Origin: Ariolimax columbianus
Taxonomy: Eukaryota; Mollusca; Gastropoda; Stylommatophora; Arionidae
Direction of reading: 5' to 3'
NCBI GenBank assembly: GCA_036924085.1
Contig: JAVGWX010000005.1
Location: 79,815,547-79,879,546 of the forward strand
Length of the DNA stretch: 64,000 nucleotides
The translations under genes were made by a program, and so were the position numbers. Positions 56,761-64,000 of the stretch are shown here, one piece after another; positions within the stretch are counted from its first letter, which is position 1; the number at the start of each line of letters is the position of its first letter. Under the pieces are notes generated by a model that had not been told where the DNA came from, did no database searches, and saw nothing but the letters and a program-made list of their open reading frames with translations.

Positions 56761-56879
56761 GATCACAGTCTTTTACACTAAAATGCCATTGATGGATCTT
56801 CACTTTTTTACTGAGCTACTGAAGTCTGGCAGTATGAAACATGAGCTCGCAGGCTAGATAGAAGGGATAGGTCTTTACG

Positions 56880-57075
56880 ACATACATACATACACACACA
56901 TACCTACACACATGCACAAACACACACACTCACATACACATACTGATACACACACCCACACACACACAGAGACACACACACCAACACATACATCCACACA
57001 CAGACGCACACCCATACCCATACACCCACACACACACTCACCCCTCGCCACATACACACACACACACATGCACAC
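56880..57075. repeat. CA-rich microsatellite block
   Basis: Imperfect ACAC/CATACA repeat. Open frames are compositional. Confidence 0.95.
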
Positions 57076-57084
57076 TAGCATGAC

Positions 57085-57569
57085 TTTCGTAGCTTGATAT
57101 CGTCTAAGAATGCGTGATATTTTGCCAGACTGTGGAACTCTCCATCAGCCCCTACTTCCCCACCACCACCCACAGTCGTTGTCAGGCTGCAGTGATAGTT
57201 GCACTGGTGTAATGCACTCATCGCATATTTGTTTAGAGTCAAAATTCGTTCCAAGACTTTTCACTGGCGAAATAAGGTGAAAACCATCAGCCGGTTGCGC
57301 TTGGCATATTGAAATGCGTCAGAGTTTAGCCAAATTAGCTTAAACAAATCATGAATGAGATGAGTACTGGGCCTACGGTTATGACCCTAAGAAGAATGCT
57401 CGGTCATCTCAATGGAACACGCCAGAGTCGTCACAGCCAAACAAGGCACGACAATCACAAACAATTCTCAAGGCTAAGCTGATGGTTTTCCCGACCATAA
57501 TGGCGTCGAAGTTCATCTCGCATGTGTTACTCGAGAACAAAATGTTAGAAACCTTACAGATTTCATACT
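57085..57569. other. No recognisable feature
   Basis: No motif recognised on either strand. Confidence 0.5.
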
Positions 57570-58130
57570 CGTAAATGAATATCATAGAAATGCACTGACC
57601 TTTAACCGTTATACTCACATATGGCTTGGCTTCGTTCGTTCTCAATCTCCCGCTACCAAGCCCTGAAAGGGCTTAAGTAGCAGAATGTAGTCCAGAGAAC
57701 GGAATGCGTTGTATTGTAGGTTACAGCTTGACTGCGATATTTGCACCTTTCGGTCCAACACATCCGACTTCAGCAAGTATTTTTTGAGTACCTGGTTAGC
57801 ATTCCCTCTCGATCCCTTCTCCTTAGCCAGTCTGCTCTGTTGCAGCCTATTATCCAGGATCACCACGTGGAGGTGTAGAAGAGTCTTGGCAGCTCTGATT
57901 TGCTGGCCCTGATGCTAGCAGTCAGCTATGGGTCGCTGACCGCTGCAGCGCATGCACTGCTCAGCGTCTTGATCCTATACTCACATATGAATGTCATAGA
58001 CATGCACTGATCCTTAACTGCTATACTCCCATATGAATGTCATAGAAATGCACTGATATTTAACTGTTATAGTCCCCTATGAATATCATACAAATGCATA
58101 AACCTTTACCTGCTATACTCACATATGAAT
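57570..58130 (+). repeat. ~48-bp minisatellite split by family D element
   Basis: Units ACTCACATATGAATGTCATA, GAAATGCACTGACCTTTAAC and TGTTAT: one at 57575-57623 and about three at 57976-58130. Confidence 0.85.
57624..57975 (-). mobile_element. SINE-like family D, full copy with 14-bp TSD
   Basis: TATACTCACATATG flanks both ends (57610-57623, 57976-57989) and occurs once per unit in the surrounding array, so the extra copy is a true duplication. The 352-bp body aligns throughout with 45918-46276. Confidence 0.9.
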
Positions 58131-58226
58131 GTCATTGGAATAGCAATCGTGTTCATTTTAGGCGAAGTAAGGCCAAGACTCAAAATATAGATTTCACTAA
58201 ATTAAATCAGATTAAAAGATAAGATG

Positions 58227-58434
58227 GAGACGGCGTGGGCTAGTGACACGGCACACAAACCGAAGGTACCCCAATCTCAGCACCGGCCGTTACCCCGGTG
58301 TAGCAAACCATTAGAAAATACAGACGAAAGCAGACCCTAGCATAAAATGCTTTCCAAAGTTGCAAAATAAAACAGCGCAACGCACACCGCCTTGGAGGAA
58401 TAAAGCTATAAGGCGATTGCAATTTTTAAAAAAG
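58227..58434 (+). mobile_element. tRNA-derived SINE-A copy 3
   Basis: GACGGCGTGGGCTAGTGACA head (A-box region), CACCGGCCGTTACCCCGGTG, then a GCCTTGGAGGAATAAAGC segment and A-rich tail. AGATAAGA on both sides is a possible 8-bp duplication. Confidence 0.82.
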
Positions 58435-58519
58435 AAGAGATAAGACAGCAATTCCAAATATAATGACAAATATATCTACTGCTTTAGAGACCATGTACTG
58501 TGTGAAACAACAGTGATAA

Positions 58520-60500
58520 ACACTGAAAATGTCGACCCGGGTGGCAACGAAAGAATTCATTCCAACATTGCTGCAAATCAGGAGAAAGATGTGGGTGGCC
58601 GATACGATTTGTTCTATGATGAACAAGAGGAGACCAAATACATGGAATACAAGTATACATATAAATCTCAACCAAAGAGTTAAAGAACAATCTAGATTAG
58701 TAAAGAAGAGATTACTGAACGATTTTCACCGTTATTACGTCTATAAGATACGATGTGTACACAATGTTCACACATTATCTGGAAAGCGTCTAAAAAGATC
58801 AAACAAAAGACAAATGGTCAAATGTTAAGTGAAAAATATACGATCCCGGATAGACGGTCAGGGTGTATTCATGAAATATACTTACTTACTACACAACCTG
58901 CAAGGTATTGAACTATAAAACGTTTTAAAACATCTGAAACAGGACAAAGCACCAAGTCCACTTGTGAAGTGTTGCAGACTCTGGGAAAACCCTTTCATCA
59001 TATCTCTTTATTTTTATATGTACATTGAAACAGCCCCAATGAGTCTAAAAGGAATTAACTGAGGTTAAGAAGAAGAATATGTGGATCTGCCGGGATTAAT
59101 AATAGTTGGATTATAGAATTATAATCTGCTCTATGATGATGATACGATGATAGTAGCGAGTAATGGACTAGATCTGCAGCCTCTTGTTAAGACTATCTCT
59201 CCAGCCTGATGATACGATGATAGTAGTCAATAGTGAATAATTTTATGTTACAAATCTAGCTAATCTACTACGGTTTACTCGCAAGTGCTACGGAGTTTGT
59301 GCATTGTGCTGAGTTTCTCCAAACAATTTGGAGAAGAGCAGAATACATATAGGCAAAACCGTGTGCAATGACGTTGACGTAAGCTAAACTAATTAAACAA
59401 CTGAACTAGACCTACAGACACTTGTTGAGATCATCACCAAAGTCTGATGACACGATGAAAGTAGCTAGTAATGGACTAGTTCTGCAGCCACTTGGTGAGA
59501 CTATCACCAAGGTCTGATGACGAGATGATAGTAGCCAGAAATGAACTAGTTCTGCAGCTTCTTGTTGAGACCATCACCATGGTCTGATGACGAGATGATA
59601 GTAGCCAGTAATGGACTAGTTCTGCAGCCACTTGTTGTGATCACCAAGGTCTGATGACACGATGACAGTAGCCAGTAATGGACAAGATCTGCAGCCACTT
59701 GGTGAGACAATGTCCAAGGTCTGATGGCACGATGAAAATAGCCAGTAATGGACTAGATCTGCAGCTTCTTGTTGAGACAATTTCCAAGGTCTGATGACAC
59801 GATGAAAGTAGCCAGTAATGGACTAGTTCTGCAGCAACTTGTTTAGACCACCAAGGTCTGATGACACGATGATAGTAGCCAATAATGGACTAGTTCTGCA
59901 GCCCCTTGTTGAGACCACCAAGTCTGATGACACGATGATAGTAGCCAGTAATGAACTAGTTCTGCAGCCACTTGCCAAGATCACCAAGGTCTGATGACAC
60001 GATGATAGTAGCCAGTAATGGACTAGTTCTGCAGCCACTTGTTGAGACTATCACCAAGGCTTGATGACAACTTAAGGTAGCTAGTAATAAATTCGATCTG
60101 CAGCCACTTGCTGACCCCAGCAGTAATCAAGTAAAGACAAATGATTAGGTTTAAATATCTCCAAAACAGAAACAAAAAGAAGCATGCCAATTGCATGTTA
60201 GGTAAGAAAAGTGGGAAGGATATTACAGCAAACTAAAATATTAAGCTACCTCCGTACCATCATAACAAAAGATAAGAAATATACAGTTCCCTGACTCTGA
60301 AATAAAAACAAACATGCCTAGTACTATTGTGTAGAACCTCTGTTGCTTTATGGATGCGAATCGCGGAAAATAAATAATCAAACTGAGAGATCACTTGCAA
60401 CAAACAGAAATATGATTCCTGTGAAGAATCCTACGTGTGCCCTGGACAACAAAGAAATCCAATGAGGATATACTATATATTCTACGATATATTAAAGGTT
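58520..60500 (+). mobile_element. RTE-like LINE relic with amplified RT active site
   Basis: Plus strand in broken frames: RRKMWVADTICSMMNKRRP (about 58578-58640), the linker before RT; HLKQDKAPSPL (about 58937-58965), the first RT block; LLYDDDTMIVASNGLDLQPL (about 59110-59175), the active-site box with YADD read as YDDD; FSKQFGEEQN (about 59312); after the array, SYLRTIITKDKKYT (about 60245-60285), LLYGCESRKINNQTE (about 60340-60390) and RILRVPWTTKKSNEDIL. These blocks are in RTE-like order. Confidence 0.8.
59110..60110 (+). repeat. 70-bp minisatellite grown from RT active-site codons
   Basis: Ten or more units of about 70 bp from 59401, plus two diverged ones at 59110-59240 separated by LINE sequence. 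Unit landmarks: CTGATGACACGATGATAGTA, GCCAGTAATGGACTAGTTCT, GCAGCCACTTGTTGAGACCA. Each encodes DDTMIVASNGL.LQPLVETI. Because 70 is not a multiple of three, the frame rotates from unit to unit and no long open frame results. Confidence 0.85.
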
Positions 60501-61387
60501 TGTTTTCGATCTAGCGCCTATCATGCTGCTTACTCCTTTCGTCCGGTTGTTTGTGTTATTCTATCTGCTACCCTCGCCTGATGTGGATTCATATTACTAT
60601 ATCTATAGATGGCCAGCAATAGTGGATCATATTGGAATACGTTTTGTGCACCATTTCTATCATTGTAATGTGTTTTCACTTACATCGAATCAAGTACATA
60701 TTTTGCCTCCTGTTATCGAAAACGAGCATGCAGTCATTGGATTCAAAATCGTTCTTTCATCGTTTTTATCTCTCGTGCGTGTTCGCGCGGCATTTCCATG
60801 TCATAACATCAATCAGTGACAATATTTGAAATGGATTCCTGCATCGAAATCCACCACTGTGTTCGTTACGCGGTATGGTAGTCATTTTGTACGTTATATT
60901 TCATCCTGCCCTACGCTCCAGATCATGGTTTCAAGCCAGTTGTTTGTTGTCTATGTCAATGAATGCTGTAAATCAATGTAACCTAGCCAGCTATCGTCTT
61001 GTGGTTAATATTACTAGCATTTTTTAAACACAGTCCGTTTTCATAAAGATGTGCAGAAAATGTATGAAAACCACATTCCAGCATCCTCGTCAGTACACTT
61101 CTCAAGGTGCAGCCAATTTATAGGTAAACAACGGGTGACACACGCAGACGGAGTGCTGCTGCAGCTGGACAGAAGTAGGAAAACATACAGTCGGACCAGT
61201 ACTGGTCCTCTCGTCAGGAAAGAGATGGTCAATGTCAATCCCAGATTCATCAGCCTACACCCTTCCAGTAGTAACCCTTCCAGCGACAGCATGACCATGG
61301 GCCGGGGAAGGGGGGGGGACTTCTGGGAGCAAGAACATTTCAATCATCCACTGGTCAATTGTGACGAAACTATACGCTTGGATTGAG
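60501..61387. other. Unrecognised; two short open frames
   Basis: 60523-60819 (98 codons, hydrophobic start) and 61051-61386 (111 codons) show no family motif. The second ends at the CR1-like fragment. Confidence 0.4.
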
Positions 61388-61457
61388 AAACTGGTTGTCG
61401 GTTGTCTACAGACTCTGCAGTCTTCTAAACCAGTACAAAGATGTTAAGTAAAGTTAA
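61388..61457 (+). mobile_element. CR1-like LINE 3' end fragment (70 bp)
   Basis: AACTGGTTGT, ACAGACTCTGCAG, TCTTCTAAACCAGTACAAAG and the TTAAGTAAAGTTAA tail match the 3' terminus of the 23.1-kb element, here on the plus strand. Confidence 0.88.
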
Positions 61458-62006
61458 TTTATTAACTACTGGGATTCACCAGGCAAGACACCAATGAATT
61501 TTGGTCTCCCAAAAAAGGAATAATAGAGGACCTCAACGGAACGTGGCCACTAATGCTAAAAGAAACACAGAATGACACCAACATCGGCGACAAAGCTGGA
61601 CACGACAGAAAACTACACGTTCCCACGGCGTCTAATGACACGAGTGGATAGAAGAATATAAAAATAAAAAGTAGTCAGGTTTGGTTCATTAGACACATTA
61701 TCCGTAAAGCTGGTCCAGAAAACTTTGTGGCAAGCGAAGAGCAAATCATGAATACGTGAATGTATTTGTTAAAAAAATGTCGTTTTAAATGAGTGAAAAT
61801 TGAAAAACATGCATTTCACAGAAACATATTGTCATCAAAGAGTTTTTAAATGAACTTATCGTCAAATTGTTTAGTCAGAGTCCATTGAATTCCATTTACT
61901 TCCGTCATTATTGACAGGTTATTGCTAGTGTGTTCAATATTTGTTACACGTGGTGTGTCTATTAGTTGCACATATAAGCGTGTTTTTTTCTTGAAATATG
62001 TTTCAG
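61458..62006. other. No gene; ends in splice-acceptor-like tract
   Basis: No repeat recognised. GTTTTTTTCTTGAAATATG then TTTCAG at 61982-62006 forms a good 3' splice site. Confidence 0.5.
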
Positions 62007-62140
62007 GATTAAGTCGGACGCAAATTGTGGTTATCTCCACCTGCTCGGCAATTATTGGCATGTTCTTTCTGATCGCCGGCTTCCTCAGGATCAGGTACAT
62101 CTATCTGGCAGACATACGAATACACACACATACACGATAA
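62007..62140 (+). CDS. Candidate terminal exon, transmembrane segment
   Basis: After the acceptor the frame in phase 1 reads LSRTQIVVISTCSAIIGMFF then LIAGFLRIRYIY, one predicted membrane helix followed by a basic cytoplasmic tail of about 15 residues and a stop at 62138-62140. AATAAA follows at 62180-62185. Two leading bases complete the codon left open by the donor at 54086, so the two exons join in frame. An alternative donor (ATCAG|GTACAT, 62094) would make this an internal exon. The product would be a single-pass type I membrane protein. No family is recognised. Confidence 0.45.
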
Positions 62141-62179
62141 TGTTTTCCAGGACAGCTCTATTTACACGAGAGACATGAG

Positions 62180-62185
62180 AATAAA
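62180..62185 (+). promoter_or_regulatory. AATAAA polyadenylation signal
   Basis: Canonical hexamer 40 bp after the stop of the candidate terminal exon. Confidence 0.4.
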
Positions 62186-62235
62186 ACCACTGCCCCATTG
62201 ATATGGCTACCATTGATATCTACCTCTCCTAGGGT

Positions 62236-62799
62236 GGGGAGGAAGACTAACGTATGATCCGGTAAAATATACTAATCAGACAAGTTAGTCAGAGCCAGGC
62301 AAAATATACTGATCAGACGTTAGTTAGGGTCAGGCAAAATATACTGATCAGACAAGTTAGTCAGGGTCAGGCAAAATATACTGATCAGACGTTAGTTAGG
62401 GTCAGGCAAAATATACTGATCAGACAAGTTAGTCAGGGTCAGGCAAAATATACTGATCAGACGTTAGTTAGGGTCAGGCAAAATATACTGATCAGACGTT
62501 AGTTAGGGTCAGGCAAAATATACTGGCCAAGACCCTCACCTCGGCTACCTAGTAGTCCTCCCTGGGAACGGGCTGTTTTCAAGGCAGCCTGGCTAACGAG
62601 GTGAGAGATCGACATGCACCCCGTAGTAGTGAGCGACACGCACATGAATCCAAGCATAGTACAACCACCTTTAAGGACCACGGTCCACCTTTATCAGTAC
62701 GCTCAGGATGTGAGGAAAGCTACTGCAAACCGCTACTTAACGTCCTTTTCAGAGCAAACAAAAGAGAAACATACTCATTGTGGACTTTCACAAACAAGA
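62236..62799 (+). mobile_element. SINE-VNTR composite with perfect 14-bp TSD
   Basis: ACCTCTCCTAGGGT flanks both ends (62222-62235, 62800-62813). Head GGGGAGGAAGACTAACG; about eight VNTR units (62262-62525) with CAAAATATACTGATCAGAC alternating GTTAGTTAGGGTCAGG and AAGTTAGTCAGGGTCAGG; body with AGTACGCTCAGGATGTGAGG and AAAGCTACTGCAAACC; tail TTTCACAAACAAG. The duplication and CA-rich tail indicate retroposition. Confidence 0.9.
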
Positions 62800-62999
62800 A
62801 CCTCTCCTAGGGTAGAAAGTTCACCAACTAATGTGTTTAACTATCCATCAATTTACAAGCCTCTTGTTTATGTTGGCGCATCCTCTTAAGTTATGAAGGG
62901 CAACTTCAGATAACTTATCTAATATATGATACTGTGATAATCTATTGGGTTTAGAAAGAATTAGTGGAAACATGTGAAATATTGTTGTGTCATTTCTCG

Positions 63000-63290
63000 C
63001 TCACGTATACGTAGTATAACCACTGATGCGGGCTTTCTTACATGAAGTTGTACCATCGTAGTGTAACCACTGAGGCGGGCTGCCATAAAGGAAGTCTGTT
63101 TCAAGGTTGTGCAACCACGGATGCAGGCTGCCATACAGGAAGTCTGTATCAACTGAGTGCAACCACTAATGCGGCGGGCTGCCCTACAGGAAGTTTGTAC
63201 CAACGTAGTGCAACCACTGATTCGGATTGCCGTACATGAAGTCTGTACTACCCACATGTATGCGTTTCCTATGGGTGACTTATGTAGCAA
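63000..63290 (+). repeat. ~50-bp minisatellite, ~5 units
   Basis: Units with GTGCAACCACTGATGCGGGC, TGCCATACAGGAAGTCTGTA and CCAACGTA. Confidence 0.9.
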
Positions 63291-63607
63291 TCTATTTTAA
63301 AAGACGAGGATACAATCCTTCTGCACAACACTCACATTTTACGACATGATTGCAATGTAACAGGCATTATATTCTTTCCTACCCGTCTACAATTCAGGTT
63401 AAGGAGTCACGTAGTTACTAAAAATAGTAACATCAGAAGAATTGTTAAAGTATTCACTGAAAATAGGTAACGGGAATAAAATACAAAGTCTACCTTAGCA
63501 ATGTGTCTGAGAGCAACGATTGCATTAATTCTTCTCTGGTGTCTAGTTGTGGTTTAAGTAACAATTCATGTTATGTCATGATCTGGACTTTTAAACACAT
63601 GTCAAAT
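63291..63607. other. No recognisable feature
   Basis: A/T-rich. No motif recognised. Confidence 0.5.
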
Positions 63608-63806
63608 TAGAGTCTGAGTGGTTTCAGTGCTTGTTTCTCATGTCAAACAGACCTGGCTCATTTCTTCCTTTCTTGACTTACTCCAGTCTACCAAGCTGTA
63701 AATTGGTACTTCACTTATAGTTAGGGAATACAAGGCAGAGAGGAAAGGTATTCGTCATGAAATCTACACACAATGCTGAGACTTGGTACAATGAAGTATC
63801 TACAAC
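63608..63806 (+). mobile_element. tRNA-derived SINE-B, second copy
   Basis: GTCTGAGTGGTTTCAGTGCT is a tRNA-head-like start with a poor B box. AGCTGTAAATTGGTAC, TAGTTAGGGAATACA and GACTTGGTACAATGAAG match the 52.2-kb copy in inverse orientation. Confidence 0.8.
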
Positions 63807-64000
63807 TTCATCCACAACAGCTATGCAATTACACTGACATTTTTATATTAGTATGTTCATCATCAACATCATCAATGGTCTTCGCTCCTTTCATGAGATT
63901 AGTTATCTAGTTAGTTAGTTAGTTGCCCAACGCAAGCGATGAAGGCGACATCATAAGACGGTTATATCTTCATGATGTAACTTGCTCTTGGTTATAGTGA

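Noticed and set aside
57642..57866. 74-codon minus frame in the family D element
   Set aside because: Not maintained in the 45.9-kb copy in the same length and lies wholly inside a SINE-like repeat.
61051..61386. 111-codon open frame as a gene
   Set aside because: No motif, no splice or polyA context of its own, and it abuts a LINE 3' end; left unassigned.

Overview
This is animal nuclear DNA with no operon, ribosomal RNA, CRISPR or prokaryotic gene. It is a repeat-dominated intergenic or intronic stretch. It holds at least nine decayed non-LTR retrotransposons (LINEs) of four kinds, four SINE-like families, one clean solo LTR, a fold-back mariner derivative and more than twenty minisatellite arrays. 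The mix (RTE-like, CR1-like and RNase H-bearing LINEs, tRNA-derived SINEs, very dense minisatellites) suggests a mollusc, perhaps a heterobranch gastropod. That taxon is an inference; no single-copy marker gene is visible.

Layout: 0-1.6 kb, RNase H LINE relic containing a 48-bp array; 2.3-5.7 kb, LTR-like element with a 36/39-bp array; 7.6-8.0 kb, first copy of a SINE-VNTR composite; 8.9-9.9 kb, two LINE C-terminal relics; 10.8-13.9 kb (-) and 15.8-19.1 kb (+), two copies of one RNase H LINE family; 20.2-21.7 kb, more relics; 22.4-26.8 kb, a three-level nest (CR1-like LINE inside a SINE-VNTR element inside an endonuclease/RT LINE); 27-31 kb, microsatellites and a 53-bp array; 31.4-32.7 kb, RTE-like LINE split by a SINE; 33-42 kb, minisatellites with a 949-bp solo LTR inside one; 42.7-45.6 kb, two LINEs; 45.9-52.5 kb, SINEs, fold-back mariner and minisatellite-bearing LTR-like sequence; 53.0-54.1 and 62.0-62.1 kb, two phase-compatible candidate exons of one host gene for a Ser/Thr-rich single-pass membrane protein; between them a ~7.9-kb intron filled with repeats; 62.2-63.8 kb, SINE-VNTR copy, array and SINE.

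The main observation is a relationship between LINEs and tandem arrays. Several minisatellites are amplified pieces of LINE coding sequence: the RNase H leader (48 bp), the RNase H interior (44 bp), the RT active-site box (70 bp) and the Arg/Gly-rich C-terminal linker of RTE-like elements, which is a repeat site in two separate copies. In the other direction, mobile elements have repeatedly landed inside existing arrays, several with readable target-site duplications. The second observation is a five-copy SVA-like family (5' VNTR plus a 3' body with a CAA-rich tail), one copy having a perfect 14-bp target-site duplication.

All family names rest on motif reading by eye. No database search was possible, and element edges are approximate unless a duplication is given.
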